From positions 647 to 41,553 of the forward strand of contig PLIO01000088.1 of NCBI GenBank assembly GCA_003140075.1: a stretch of 40,907 nt of DNA. Reading direction: 5' to 3'. Of this stretch, positions 20,009-28,747 are shown piece by piece (position 1 is the first letter of the stretch; each line of letters opens with the position of its first letter). Below the pieces are notes generated by a model, which did no database searches, had not been told where the DNA came from, and worked only from the letters and a program-made list of their open reading frames with translations. The DNA is from Acidobacteriaceae bacterium. GTDB lineage: Bacteria > Acidobacteriota > Terriglobia > Terriglobales > Acidobacteriaceae. Both the position numbers and the translations under genes were made by a program.

Positions 20009-20428
20009 TTAAGACTGGACACCTTTGCCTGCGTATGCGAAGGAATTCATCATGGTTTCTTCCAGGCGCACTCTTTCAAGATGCGCGTGGGGGAAGCCGC
20101 GCTGCACTATTTCGTAGATCTGGATGCAGAGATTTTCGGTGGTGGGTACTTCCTGGGCAAATTCCTGCAGCATATTCAGATTCTCGTGATCGTAGCGGGC
20201 GAGCACTTCCCTTTCGATGAAGCCGTCGAGATCGACCAGGTTGCAGACCATGCCGGTTTGGCCGTCGACCGGGCCACTGACGGTTACTTCTACAGTGTAA
20301 TTGTGGCCATGTCCGTAGGGATTGTTGCATTTGCCGTAAGTCGATTGGTTTTCTTCCTGGGACATCGAGTCGCTATGGAGACGGTGCGAGGCGGAGAACA
20401 GGTAACGGCGGGAGAGATGGGCTTTCAT
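20009..20428 (-). CDS. 6-pyruvoyl-tetrahydropterin synthase/QueD-like, copy A
   Basis: From ATG 20428 the product is 139 residues. Zn-binding and catalytic residues are His15 (FSASHRL), Cys34 and His40/His42 ([17 protein letters not shown]), with YDHENLN and [13 protein letters not shown] following. The CNNPxGHGHNY form resembles animal PTPS more than E. coli QueD (CxxxHGH). The frame could extend to 20605, but that N-terminus is repeat-derived and rejected. It lies next to folE and to a second copy 345 bp upstream. Biopterin-type or preQ0 synthesis are both possible; no queC/queE is nearby. Confidence 0.88.
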   Translation of the reverse strand: MKAHLSRRYLFSASHRLHSDSMSQEENQSTYGKCNNPYGHGHNYTVEVTVSGPVDGQTGMVCNLVDLDGFIEREVLARYDHENLNMLQEFAQEVPTTENLCIQIYEIVQRGFPHAHLERVRLEETMMNSFAYAGKGVQS

Positions 20429-20773
20429 GTCAGGAGGCTCGCTCGCGCGGGAAAGCGGTCGCGCAATACGCGGAGGCAGCCGAACGGGAGCGGGTGCTGG
20501 AACACGTGGCTTCCCTGCCGAGTCCGAGCCATTGGTTCTCTTTCGCCCCTTCGGGGCTTCTTCGCGTTCTGCTTCGCCACCCACGGCTTGCGCCGTGGGC
20601 TGCATTCTTGCGCCGCTTCGCGGCTGAACAGTCTGAAGTTTGGTACACCTTTCGCATTGTTATCCGACTATAGAACGTGCTCGGATTGGGCCCTCTTACG
20701 TCGCGGTTGAACACTCGCGCTTTCAATGGCCTTACCACGTGGCTTCTCGTATTTGTGAACCTCGCGATATCCA
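20429..20773. other. Gene-free 345-bp region between two PTPS genes
   Basis: Palindromic repeats dominate: GCCCC-TTC-GGGGC (20545-20557), CCCACGGC-TTGC-GCCGTGGG (20580-20599) and GCCGC-TTC-GCGGC (20612-20624), an acidobacterial-style chain of hairpins. The rest holds no plausible gene. Confidence 0.55.
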
Positions 20774-21184
20774 TTATGCTTCTCCGTAGAAGTCGACGAA
20801 TAGATCTGGGGTTTCGTAGACTCGCACCCGGTGGAGCGTAGCGCGCTCCAGTTTCGTGGCGAGACGCTGCCAGATGGCGATGGCGATGTTTTCCGTGGTC
20901 GGAATCTGGTGCAGGAATTCCGGAACTTCTTTGTTGAGGAAGCGGTGGTCCATGGCATCGAGGACCTCGCGGTGCATGATTTCCTTGAGTTGCTTGAGGT
21001 CGACGACGAAACCGGAGCGCGGGTCGACTTCACCTTTTACCGTGACTTCGAGCGTGTAGTTGTGGCCGTGGCCGTTCGGGTTGTTGCATTTGCCGAAGAC
21101 ACGGCGGTTTTCTTCCGGAGTGAAATCCGGATTGTGGTAGTAGTGCGAGGCGGAGAATTCGGCTTTGCGGGTTAGATAGAGCAT
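20774..21184 (-). CDS. 6-pyruvoyl-tetrahydropterin synthase/QueD-like, copy B
   Basis: The 136-residue paralogue has His14 (FSASHYYH), Cys33 and His39/His41 (GKCNNPNGHGHNYTLEV), MDHRFLN, IPTTENIAIAIWQRL and the C-terminal VYETPDLFVDFYGE with the usual glutamate. This matches animal-type PTPS very well. Copy A diverges mainly in the C-terminal third ([16 protein letters not shown]). Two PTPS genes flanking a repeat chain next to folE suggest either duplication with specialisation or a heteromeric enzyme; sequence alone does not decide. Confidence 0.92.
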   Translation of the reverse strand: MLYLTRKAEFSASHYYHNPDFTPEENRRVFGKCNNPNGHGHNYTLEVTVKGEVDPRSGFVVDLKQLKEIMHREVLDAMDHRFLNKEVPEFLHQIPTTENIAIAIWQRLATKLERATLHRVRVYETPDLFVDFYGEA

Positions 21185-21185
21185 G

Positions 21186-21225
21186 GGAATCAGTTCTCAG
21201 TTCTCAGTTCCCAGTTCTCAGTTGT
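21186..21225 (+). repeat. CAGTTCT heptamer repeat
   Basis: CAGTTCTCAGTTCTCAGTTC is followed by CCAGTTCTCAGTTGTC: five units of a 7-bp word. The glycosyltransferase reading frame ends inside it, so its last residues (TTENWELRTEN) are repeat-encoded. Confidence 0.85.
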
Positions 21226-22290
21226 CGGTGCTCCTGCTTCCTCGAAATACCTGCGGCCTTTCCAGGAGACGGCGCCGTTGGCGTGCGCTCTTTTTGAGCG
21301 TAGCAAGAGATAGGCGAATAGGGGAAGGCCGAGTAAGGCGAGGATGTTCGCATCCCAGGAAAAATGGGCGCGGCGGATGCGCGCGAGAAACGATAAGTAC
21401 AAGATCAGGCAAAGAATTCCGGTTAGGATGGCGGGCCTCGGGTGTCCCCGTAGGCTGCTGGCGACGGCGATGGCGAAGCTGGCAACGATCAGCACAAATT
21501 CGAGGGCCCGCAACGTAGCCAACCGAACGGGTGAGGGGAACAAGAGGGCGAGGTTCTTGGTCCAGCCTTCGCGGAGTTGCGCGAAGCTGCGGTACATGCG
21601 GGTGCGGACGGCGTCGGCGCCGTGGCGGAAGAATATTTTTCTGCCCGAGCGCTTTACGGCGCGAGCCAGAGCCACATCTTCGAGCAGGTTACCGGCAATG
21701 GCAGCGTGTCCGCCGACGGCATCGTAGGCTTCGCGGGTGATCAGGAGGTACTGGCCGTTGGCGGCCGCGGCGGGGGAGCGGGGATCGCTCACTTGCGATG
21801 GGCGAAAGCTGGCGGCGAGTTCGGCGAAGATCACGGGCATTACCGCTTTTTCGCAGAAGCCTTTTACGATCTGCTCGGGAGAGTACGAGAGCAAGGCCGC
21901 GCCGTGGCGCTTCGCTTCGTCGAGGCCGCGGGCGAGCGATCCGGGGAGATGGATGGTATCGGCATCGGTGAACAGGAGCCATTCGCCGAGCGCGGCTTTG
22001 GCCCCGGTGTTGACTGCGTTGTTCTTGCCGGTCCAGCCGGGTGGGAGCGGGGCGGCTTCAAGTACGCGCAGGCTGACTCCCGCGGGAATTGGCGTTTGCG
22101 GATTTGAAAATGAGGAGGCGACTTCGCGAGTGCGGTCGGTGGAGTGATCGTCGACTACGATGACTTCAAACGCTACGCTGCATTGGGATAGCAGGGACTG
22201 AAGACATGCGCCCAGGCAAATTTCTTCGTTGCGCGCCGGGACGATCACCGACACGGCGGGTGGCCCGGAGATTGGGACGGTCGCAGGCAT
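21190..22290 (-). CDS. Family 2 glycosyltransferase (HpnB/CrtQ-like) with C-terminal TM segments
   Basis: The 366-residue protein has a GT-A domain: SVIVPARNEEICLGACL, VIVVDDHSTDRT, PPGWTGKNNAVNTGA, LLFTDADT (the DxD) and NLLEDVALARAVKRSG. Three to four hydrophobic segments follow (LEFVLIVASFAIAVASSL; ILTGILCLILYLSFLA; ILALLGLPLFAYLLL). The PLPPGWTGKN motif is typical of the hopanoid/carotenoid-associated group. The last ~11 residues come from a heptamer repeat. It starts only 25 bp from a divergent lipoprotein gene, so the promoters must overlap coding sequence. Substrate unknown. Confidence 0.9.
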   Translation of the reverse strand: MPATVPISGPPAVSVIVPARNEEICLGACLQSLLSQCSVAFEVIVVDDHSTDRTREVASSFSNPQTPIPAGVSLRVLEAAPLPPGWTGKNNAVNTGAKAALGEWLLFTDADTIHLPGSLARGLDEAKRHGAALLSYSPEQIVKGFCEKAVMPVIFAELAASFRPSQVSDPRSPAAAANGQYLLITREAYDAVGGHAAIAGNLLEDVALARAVKRSGRKIFFRHGADAVRTRMYRSFAQLREGWTKNLALLFPSPVRLATLRALEFVLIVASFAIAVASSLRGHPRPAILTGILCLILYLSFLARIRRAHFSWDANILALLGLPLFAYLLLRSKRAHANGAVSWKGRRYFEEAGAPTTENWELRTEN

Positions 22291-22315
22291 ACGTCGAATC
22301 TATTATTATAGCGAG

Positions 22316-22819
22316 GTGCAACGCATCCTTCGTTTTTCCGGCTCTATTGTCACTGTTTTAATCCTCCTCGCGCTGTCCGCCTGCTACAGCGGGACCCGGC
22401 CGCCGCGGATTGGAACGGCGGCTCCGGATTTCACGGTACACGACTCCGATCGGTCGGTTACGCTGAGCCAGCTTAAGGGCCAGGTGGTGGTGCTGAACTT
22501 CTGGGCGACGTGGTGCCCTCCGTGCATCGAGGAGATGCCTTCGCTGGTGGAGATGCAGCAGCGCATGAAGGCGAAGGGCGTGACGGTGCTGGCGGTGAGC
22601 GTCGACGTGGACCAAAGTAGCTACCAGCGGTTCCTGAAAGACCACAATGTGAACCTGCTTTCGGTGCGGGATGGGGATCAGAAAAGCAATCAACTGTATG
22701 GGACATTCAAGTTCCCGGAGACCTACATCATCGACCGCAATGGCGTGGTGCGGCGCAAGTTCATTGGGGCGGTGGATTGGACGGAGCCGGAGGTTATTGA
22801 TTTTCTGAACAAGCTGTAG
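22316..22819 (+). CDS. TlpA/ResA-like thiol-disulfide oxidoreductase lipoprotein
   Basis: From GTG 22316 the product is 167 residues. A lipoprotein signal (FSGSIVTVLILLALSAC, lipobox LSAC with Cys23) is followed by APDFTVHDSDRSVTLSQLKG, the redox site WATWCPPC (Cys67/Cys70) and the cis-Pro region FPETYIIDRNG. It probably reduces periplasmic disulfides, for example in cytochrome c maturation. The longer frame from 22229 overlaps the divergent glycosyltransferase and is rejected. TATTAT at 22301 could be its -10, leaving almost no leader. Confidence 0.88.
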   Translation: MQRILRFSGSIVTVLILLALSACYSGTRPPRIGTAAPDFTVHDSDRSVTLSQLKGQVVVLNFWATWCPPCIEEMPSLVEMQQRMKAKGVTVLAVSVDVDQSSYQRFLKDHNVNLLSVRDGDQKSNQLYGTFKFPETYIIDRNGVVRRKFIGAVDWTEPEVIDFLNKL

Positions 22820-22827
22820 GGCAGGCT

Positions 22828-22880
22828 CGGGCTGAAGCCCGAATTCCTTATGGTAAGGGTACGCGGCGCTGAAGCGCCGC
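22828..22880. repeat. Paired hairpins with GA loops
   Basis: CGGGCT-GA-AGCCCG (22828-22841) and GCGGCGCT-GA-AGCGCCGC (22863-22880), both perfect. They resemble the pair at 6886-6943. The first may also help end the lipoprotein transcript, but no T-run follows. Confidence 0.65.
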
Positions 22881-22934
22881 TCTTCCACGATGCTGAAAGG
22901 GCACTGGGGATTGCTTGCTTTGCAACGGCCGGAA

Positions 22935-23029
22935 GGTCAGAGTCAAACTCAGGATCAAGTCAAAGTCAAGATCAAATCAAAATCAAACCAAAGTCAAAGG
23001 CGTCGGACAGGAGTGTCCGACCCACACGA
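22935..23029 (-). repeat. REP copy 10, reverse, with CAAAG tract
   Basis: A purine-rich TCAAA/TCAAG tract (22939-22999) precedes the perfect hairpin at 23002-23021 (CTCC loop), then CCACACGATC. It abuts the stop codon of copA. Confidence 0.9.
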
Positions 23030-25540
23030 TCACAACTTCACGTTGCGCAGGCGTAGGGCGTTGGCGATTACTGAGACGGAGCTGAAGCTCATGGCGGCGG
23101 CGGCGAAGATGGGGCTGAGCAACAAGCCAAAGAAGGGATAGAGAACTCCGGCGGCAATGGGCACGCCGATGGCGTTGTAGACGAAAGCGAAGAAAAGATT
23201 CTGGCGAATGTTGCGCATGGTGGCGCGGCTTAGGTTGCGGGCGCGCAGGATGCCGGCGAGGTCGCCTCTCACGAGCGTGACGCCTGCGCTCTCCATCGCG
23301 ACGTCGGTGCCGGTGCCCATGGCGATGCCGACGCTGGCTTGCGCGAGCGCGGGGGCGTCGTTGATGCCATCGCCGGCCATGGCGACGACTCTTCCCTGCC
23401 CTTGCAGCTTGCGGATGATTTCTAATTTTCCTTCGGGCAGGACTTCGGCTTCGAATTCGTCGATGGCGAGCTTCCTGGCGACGGAGGCGGCGACCATACG
23501 GCTGTCCCCGGTGAGCATTACGAGGCGAAAGCCTAGAGCTTTCAGATCGCGGATCGCATCTGGGGCGGAAGTCTTTAGTTGATCCGCTACGACGAAGTTT
23601 CCCACATATTTGCCGTCGATAGCCACGCAGAGAATCGCGGCGTCGGGCGGGCTGTCTGGTGGCAGGTCCGGTTTATTCGATTCGGGAATCCCGAGCTTGA
23701 TCATTAGAGCGGTACTGCCGACGGCTACTTTGCGTCCGTCGACGACGCCGGAAATTCCTTTTCCGGGGGTGGAATGGAACTCCTGGGGCGAGGAAAGAGG
23801 CATGCCGTATTTCGCGGCGGCGGCGAGAATTGCGGATGCGAGGGGATGTTCGCTGCCGCGCTCGAGACTGGCGGCTAGGCGAAAAAGCTCGGGATTGTCG
23901 CGTAGAGCCTGCGAGTAGCTTACGAGGCGCGGCTTGCCTTCGGTGAGCGTGCCGGTTTTGTCGACGACGAGCGTGTCGACTTTTTCGAGAATCTCCAGCG
24001 CTTCGGCGTTTTTGATGAGCACACCAGCGCGGGCGCCGCGGCCTACGCCGACCATGATGGCCATGGGTGTGGCGAGACCCAGCGCGCACGGGCAGGCGAT
24101 GATGAGCACAGCGACCGCGTTGACCAGCGCGTGCCCGAGGCGCGGTTGGGGACCGAAGAGGAACCACGCGAAGAAGGTGATGACCGCGGCTGCGACCACG
24201 ATGGGGACGAACCACTTGGCGACGCGGTCGGCGAGGCGCTGGATGGGAGCGCGGCTGCGCTGGGCCTGGCCGACGAGTTGCACGATGCGCGCCAGCAGGG
24301 TTTCGCTGCCGACACGCTCGGCGCGCATGACGAACGAACCGGTGCCGTTGATGGTTGCGCCGATGACTTTGCTGGCCGCCGATTTTTCGACCGGCATGGA
24401 TTCGCCGGTGATCATGGATTCGTCAATCGCGCTGCGGCCTTCGAGCAGGACGCCATCGACTGGGATTTTTTCTCCGGGGTGTACGCGTAGACGGTCGCCG
24501 GGCTTTACCTGTTCGAGCGGGACATCTTTTTCGCTGCCGTCGGGTTTAAGCAGGCGAGCGGTGCGGGGGCTGAGATCGAGCAGGGCGCGAATGGCGGCGC
24601 TAGTGCGGCTGCGGGCGCGCAATTCCATGACTTGGCCGAGCAAGACTAGAGTGGTAATTGCGGCGGCCGCTTCAAAGTAAACGGCCGGGTAGCCTGACAT
24701 GACGCGTAGCGATTCAGGAAAGCTCCGCGGCGCGAGCGTGGCGATCAGGCTGTATCCGTAGGCTACGCCGGTGCCCATGCCGATCAGGGTGAACATGTTG
24801 GGGCTGCGATTGGCGAGCGATGTCCAGAAGCGCCGGAAGAAGGGCCATCCGCCCCAGATGACCACGGGCGTGGCTAGGACGAGTTCGAGCCAAGGCAGCG
24901 CCGCGCCCGGCAGAATGCGGTGAAGCGGCATCTCCCAAAGCATTCCAGCCATGGCGATCGCCATGAGTGGCACCGTGAGCGCGAGGCTGGTCCAGAAGCG
25001 CCGGCTCATGTCGCGGAGTTCGGGATTTTCTTCCGCAGTGGCGGTGACTGTGCGCGGCTCGAGAGCCATGCCGCAGATGGGGCAGGAACCCGGCGCTGGA
25101 CGCACGATTTCGGGGTGCATGGGGCAGGTGTATTCGGTGCGCGTGGACGCGATGGGGACTTCCGGTTCAAGCGCCATGCCGCAGGATGGGCAAGCGCCCG
25201 GCTTGGGCTCACGGACTTCGGGGCACATGGGGCAGACGTAGGATGGGGTTGCGGTGGTTGCGGGAGCAGGTAGCCCAGTCTGAGGGGCGGGTTGCGAGGG
25301 CGAGGATTTGGCAGGGGTCGGGACGCCGAGCGTCACCAAAGCGGGCTGGGCCACAGGTATGGCGGTGTGCAGATATTTGGCCGGGTCGGCTTTGAACTTT
25401 TGCAGGCAGGGCGCGCAGCAAAAGTAGTAATTTTTTCCGCCATGGGTGTGGATATGTTTGGCGACCGTAGGATCCACATTCATTCCGCAGACGGGATCGC
25501 GTTCGAGCGTGGGGGTTAGGTTCGTTGGTTTCGAAGACAT
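23030..25540 (-). CDS. copA: Copper-type P1B-ATPase with N-terminal YHS and two heavy-metal-binding domains
   Basis: This 836-residue ATP-driven exporter (probably Cu+) has a YHS domain (14-58: [24 protein letters not shown]) and two HMBD zinc-finger-like modules (101-125 [20 protein letters not shown]; 138-163 [15 protein letters not shown]). Eight TM segments include the CPC motif at 483-485. Also seen are the phosphatase MITGES, phosphorylation site Asp527 (DKTGTLTEG), the HP motif (SEHPLASAI) and [10 protein letters not shown]. Classical CxxC HMA domains are absent. The end abuts REP copy 10. A small HMA-fold gene lies divergently upstream. Confidence 0.95.
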   Translation of the reverse strand: MSSKPTNLTPTLERDPVCGMNVDPTVAKHIHTHGGKNYYFCCAPCLQKFKADPAKYLHTAIPVAQPALVTLGVPTPAKSSPSQPAPQTGLPAPATTATPSYVCPMCPEVREPKPGACPSCGMALEPEVPIASTRTEYTCPMHPEIVRPAPGSCPICGMALEPRTVTATAEENPELRDMSRRFWTSLALTVPLMAIAMAGMLWEMPLHRILPGAALPWLELVLATPVVIWGGWPFFRRFWTSLANRSPNMFTLIGMGTGVAYGYSLIATLAPRSFPESLRVMSGYPAVYFEAAAAITTLVLLGQVMELRARSRTSAAIRALLDLSPRTARLLKPDGSEKDVPLEQVKPGDRLRVHPGEKIPVDGVLLEGRSAIDESMITGESMPVEKSAASKVIGATINGTGSFVMRAERVGSETLLARIVQLVGQAQRSRAPIQRLADRVAKWFVPIVVAAAVITFFAWFLFGPQPRLGHALVNAVAVLIIACPCALGLATPMAIMVGVGRGARAGVLIKNAEALEILEKVDTLVVDKTGTLTEGKPRLVSYSQALRDNPELFRLAASLERGSEHPLASAILAAAAKYGMPLSSPQEFHSTPGKGISGVVDGRKVAVGSTALMIKLGIPESNKPDLPPDSPPDAAILCVAIDGKYVGNFVVADQLKTSAPDAIRDLKALGFRLVMLTGDSRMVAASVARKLAIDEFEAEVLPEGKLEIIRKLQGQGRVVAMAGDGINDAPALAQASVGIAMGTGTDVAMESAGVTLVRGDLAGILRARNLSRATMRNIRQNLFFAFVYNAIGVPIAAGVLYPFFGLLLSPIFAAAAMSFSSVSVIANALRLRNVKL

Positions 25541-25664
25541 GCGGTCTGGGCCAAGTCAGCGGATGCAGAATACGCTACTACATGGTTCGATGGACAATGC
25601 TCTATATTAGATTCAGCCCGGCAGACGGGCGGGCAGCGGCATTCATCGGCAACAGAGGAACATC

Positions 25665-25892
25665 ATGACTTATCTGGATGTGGTTTTTCGTTATGGGGCG
25701 GCGCCCGGCGAGAACGAATTGCGGGCGATCGATGGCATGCGTGAGGTTTACGGAGTACGGCGGGTGCAGTTCGACGAGCGGGAGCGCACGGTGCGGGTGG
25801 AGTTTGACGCTTCGCGCTTAAAGGCGGATGCGGTGGCTGGGCTGCTGCGGCAGGCGGGAGTGGATGTGAGGGATCGGCTGGCGCTGGCCTAG
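25665..25892 (+). CDS. Small HMA-like protein without the CxxC motif
   Basis: The 75-residue protein predicts as beta-alpha-beta-beta-alpha-beta: MTYLDVVFRYG, ELRAIDGMREVYGVRRVQFDE, RTVRVEFDASRLKADAVAGLLRQAGVDV. This is the heavy-metal-associated ferredoxin-like fold with the typical GVxxVxFDexxxxVxVxFD pattern. There is no cysteine in it, so the metal-binding loop is replaced (GAAPGENE). It is divergent from the copper ATPase gene, which may indicate a regulatory or degenerate chaperone role. GGAACATC precedes the ATG as a weak ribosome-binding site. Confidence 0.65.
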   Translation: MTYLDVVFRYGAAPGENELRAIDGMREVYGVRRVQFDERERTVRVEFDASRLKADAVAGLLRQAGVDVRDRLALA

Positions 25893-26308
25893 GGCCGACA
25901 AGAAGATTAGGTTAGGGGAGGGCTGCCTTGCGCGAACTAAATGCAAGGGGCGCCCAAGAGAACCTCTGGCCGAAGTCATTCTTGGAACGCCCCGTTGCGC
26001 GCCACTTCGTCTGCACTTTACTAGAGCACCTATCGTGCCGTCTGTAACCCACTCAAAATGCTGGCTGCATCTTGTGGCTGCTTTGTAGGAATTGCTCTGC
26101 GCCGGGAAAGATTTACGTCGGGCGCGAGAAGCGAAGCCATGGATGGGCCGAATTAGTTGAGGAAAGGGCCAAACGTGGCGGGCTGCGGCGGATTTCGGGG
26201 TGAACCAGATGCGTCAGGGGACGAGCGACCGTGAACTCGACGAATGTTCCCAGCCGGCAAAGACTTCCGTTATAATTCTTGAGCGAGTTAACCTGCCGAA
26301 GCAAATTT
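25893..26308. other. Gene-free 416-bp region before tRNA-Arg
   Basis: A long hairpin repeat lies at 25947-25993: GGGGCG-C-CCAAGA pairs with TCTTGG-AA-CGCCCC. A related GGGCG...CGCCC element lies at 32730-32765. TATAAT at 26271-26276 fits the tRNA promoter -10. No plausible coding frame is seen in between. Confidence 0.55.
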
Positions 26309-26385
26309 GCGCCCTTAGCTCAGCTGGATAGAGCGTCTGGCTACGAACCAGAAGGTCGGGAGTTCGAATCTCTCAGGGCGCACCA
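26309..26385 (+). tRNA. tRNA-Arg (anticodon ACG)
   Basis: A complete cloverleaf: acceptor GCGCCCT/AGGGCGC, D-arm GCTC-AGCTGGATA-GAGC, anticodon stem TCTGG/CCAGA with loop CTACGAA (anticodon ACG, read as ICG after deamination), variable loop, T-arm with TTCGAAT, discriminator A and an encoded CCA (26383-26385). The TATAAT box 33 bp upstream is a plausible promoter. Confidence 0.97.
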
Positions 26386-26966
26386 TCTTTGCTGGCACTT
26401 GCAGATAGGCCACCACCCTTCACGGGCCCACCTTGCGCGGATGGCTGGGCGAAGGTCGAGCGGGTGATCTGATAGGCGAAACTGTTCCGGCCATTTGCAT
26501 CGGTTCTCGATCCGGCGCGGACTCCGCCTAGCTTTTCGATGGCCTTTTGCGAGCGCAGGTTCTGGGGCCCGATGAGGAAGACAACTGTGTCGACGAACCG
26601 GAAGGCGTGTTGCAACATCAGCCGTTTCATCTCTCCGTTGTAAACGCCGCCCCAGTGAGAGCGGGCCAGGAACGTCCAACCGATTTCTTTCTCGGCTTTC
26701 TTGTCTCCGGGCTTGTCTCCGTGGAAGCGGGACGAGCCGATGACCTGACCATCTTTGGCATCAATGGCGAGCAACGCTCCACCGGAATCGAGGGCCTCGC
26801 GGAAAAACAGGTTGAAGACCTCCTCCTTATATCGGTCGGGAGACGGATGCTGTTCCCAAATGAGGGGATCGGAAGCTACCGCATAGAGGCTGGGAAAATC
26901 TTCGCTGCGAAGCGGCCTCAGGCTGACAAACTCGCCTTGCAAGACCGGCTGGAGATCAAAGGACAA
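26373..26966 (-). CDS. GNAT acetyltransferase (RimJ/RimL type)
   Basis: The 197-residue protein has FVSLRPLRSEDFPSLYAVAS, LLAIDAKDGQVIGSSRFHG, EIGWTFLARSHWGGVYNGEMKRLMLQHAF and the C-terminal NLRSQKAIEKLGGVRAG, the usual acetyl-CoA-binding and last-strand blocks. The final ~35 residues (TFAQPSAQGGPVKGGGL onward) are low complexity and run into the tRNA: the stop codon lies in the tRNA-Arg acceptor stem on the opposite strand. The substrate may be a small molecule or protein N-terminus; unknown. Confidence 0.9.
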   Translation of the reverse strand: MSFDLQPVLQGEFVSLRPLRSEDFPSLYAVASDPLIWEQHPSPDRYKEEVFNLFFREALDSGGALLAIDAKDGQVIGSSRFHGDKPGDKKAEKEIGWTFLARSHWGGVYNGEMKRLMLQHAFRFVDTVVFLIGPQNLRSQKAIEKLGGVRAGSRTDANGRNSFAYQITRSTFAQPSAQGGPVKGGGLSASASKDGAP

Positions 26967-27056
26967 GGGAGACTCCCGGATGGGGATTCAGCCGGAGCAT
27001 GGGTTGCAATATTACGTAAGTTCGCGGAATCCTGCCGCAAGGAACTGGAACGAAAC

Positions 27057-28496
27057 CTACGGCGTGACCCGGAATTTCACGTTGCTTTTCAGCGTGCCCG
27101 ACTTGATGGTGACTGAGACCGTGCCGCTGGTTGCGCCGGCGGGGACGGTGGCGGTGAGGAAAGAGTTTGATCCTTTCGTAAACGCTGCCGTTGTTCCGTT
27201 AAAGCTAACGGCGGTCACGGTGGAGAGATTGCCTCCAAGAATGGTGATGGTGGCTCCCGCCTTGCCGGTAGCCGGGAGCAGCTTTACGAACGCGTGGAGG
27301 CCGTTGCTGAAGCTGAAGACGGTGCCGAGTTCGCCGGTGCCGCCGCCACTGGTGACGCCGTAGAACGCGCCGCTGGTGTATTGGAGCAAGCCTCCGAAGG
27401 GCGAGCCTCCATCGCCTTGATAACCGGTGAAGTTGTAGAGTGTGCTGAGAGTGCCGCCGGGGGTAAGTTCGAAGATGGTGCCGTCTTCGCTGGGGCTGCC
27501 GGTTCCCCCGCTGGTGGTTGTGCCGTAGAAGTTTCCATCGGTGGCCTGAACGAGTCCGTCATTCGGTTCGTATCCGTCGGTGACGTCGAAGCTATGAAGG
27601 ACGGTCAACGCACCTGCGGCAGTGATCTGGAAGACTTCACCGTCGCCGTTGGCGCCGCCTCGCAGAGTGGTGCCGTAGAAGTCTCCGTTGGCCGCCTGAA
27701 TGAGTTGGCCCTCGGGTTCCCAGCCGTCGGTGTTATCAAAGCTTTGCAAGGTCGTCAGGGCGCCGGCCGAGGTCATCTGGAAGACGAGGCCGAGATCGCT
27801 GGCGCCGCCGGTGGCGGTGGTGCCGTAGAAGTCTCCGTTCGTGCCCTGGACCATGCCGCCGATCGGCTCGTAGCCGTTTGTGTCGTCGAAGCTAACCAGG
27901 CTGGTAAACGTGCCGGTGGAGCTGATCTTGAAGGCGGTGCCGTAAATGCCGGGCACGCCGTATTCGGTCGTGCCGTAAAAATTCTTGTCGGTGCCCTGCA
28001 CCAGCGCGGAGGCGGGGAATGCGCCGTCGGTTTCGTCGAAGCTGTGGAGCGAGGTGAACGTGCCCGCGGGAGTGATTTTGTAAACGATGCCGAAATCGCC
28101 CGTGCCGCCCTGGCTGGCGGTGCCGTAGAAATTTCCATCGACTCCGAGCACGAGGCCGGACTCGGGAATCGAGCCGTCGGTGCCCACGCCGGTGAAGGTG
28201 TGGAGCGTGGTGATCGCGCCGGCGGGCGTCATTTTAAAGATAATGCCTTGGTTGCTGGAGCCGCCGTAAGTGGTGGTGCCATAAATATTTCCGTCTTTGC
28301 CCTGGACCAGGTTTTCGGTGAAGGGATCCTGGCCGTTGGTGCCGTCGAAGTTGACCAAGATGGTGGCGGTCGAGGGCGGGACGATGGCCGGCGCTGCGGT
28401 CTGGGCGGAGGCGACGGTTGCGCCCACGCATAGACCAATAATCATCGAAAGAACCACTGGCAGATGGCTGGCCGGCAAGGCTTTATGGAGTTTCAT
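27057..28496 (-). CDS. Secreted GloVer-repeat protein with C-terminal IPT/TIG-like domain
   Basis: From ATG 28496, preceded by AAGGAG, the product is 479 residues. The signal peptide (LPVVLSMIIGLCVGATVASA) is followed by about eight ~40-residue repeats of the form GLVQGTDGNFYGTT-x-GG-x(n)-G-x-VFKIT-PAG-x-LT-x-LHSF, the GloVer propeller-like repeat family common in Acidobacteriota. The C-terminal ~70 residues (GKAGATITILGGNLSTVTAV onward) are an IPT/TIG-like Ig fold. It probably is an extracellular adhesion or carbohydrate-related protein; no catalytic motif is seen. Three 15-bp iterons lie 48-92 bp upstream. Confidence 0.85.
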   Translation of the reverse strand: MKLHKALPASHLPVVLSMIIGLCVGATVASAQTAAPAIVPPSTATILVNFDGTNGQDPFTENLVQGKDGNIYGTTTYGGSSNQGIIFKMTPAGAITTLHTFTGVGTDGSIPESGLVLGVDGNFYGTASQGGTGDFGIVYKITPAGTFTSLHSFDETDGAFPASALVQGTDKNFYGTTEYGVPGIYGTAFKISSTGTFTSLVSFDDTNGYEPIGGMVQGTNGDFYGTTATGGASDLGLVFQMTSAGALTTLQSFDNTDGWEPEGQLIQAANGDFYGTTLRGGANGDGEVFQITAAGALTVLHSFDVTDGYEPNDGLVQATDGNFYGTTTSGGTGSPSEDGTIFELTPGGTLSTLYNFTGYQGDGGSPFGGLLQYTSGAFYGVTSGGGTGELGTVFSFSNGLHAFVKLLPATGKAGATITILGGNLSTVTAVSFNGTTAAFTKGSNSFLTATVPAGATSGTVSVTIKSGTLKSNVKFRVTP

Positions 28497-28544
28497 GTCC
28501 CGATATTCTCCTTGAATCAGGTCGGACGGTTGCTTTCCGTTCTG

Positions 28545-28589
28545 TGCAGTTCGAGCCTTTGCAATTCGAATCATTGCAATTCGAAGTCC
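28545..28589 (+). repeat. Three 15-bp iterons upstream of the GloVer gene
   Basis: Units start TGCAGTTCGA (28545), TGCAATTCGA (28560) and TGCAATTCGA (28575) at exact 15-bp intervals. The gene starts 49 bp away on the minus strand, so these may be regulator-binding sites. They could also be a simple tandem duplication. Confidence 0.6.
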
Positions 28590-28747
28590 TTTAACAATGA
28601 ATAGTGATGGAAGAACTGCCAGCGTTACAAGAGCAAATCGATTGGCTGGGCAATCCTACACCTCGGCTAGTGGCGCAATGTGCAGTTTTTTTCGAATTCT
28701 GTGCTGAATTTTGCGGGCTTGCATCGCGAACGCTGACCGGCATTCGG

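Noticed and set aside
19368-21184. Queuosine/preQ0 biosynthesis operon
   Set aside because: folE and PTPS/QueD-like genes fit, but queC, queE and queF are absent, and the CNNPxGHGHNY motif points to PTPS. The call is left open rather than named queD.
1566-23029. CRISPR array
   Set aside because: The dispersed REP copies are far apart, in two orientations, without regular spacers and without cas genes.
27294-28433. A 379-codon open frame on the plus strand opposite the GloVer gene
   Set aside because: It is a shadow created by the GC-rich, periodic GloVer repeats; its translation is a monotonous Gly/Ala/Val repeat with no start signal, and the minus-strand frame has a signal peptide and ribosome-binding site.
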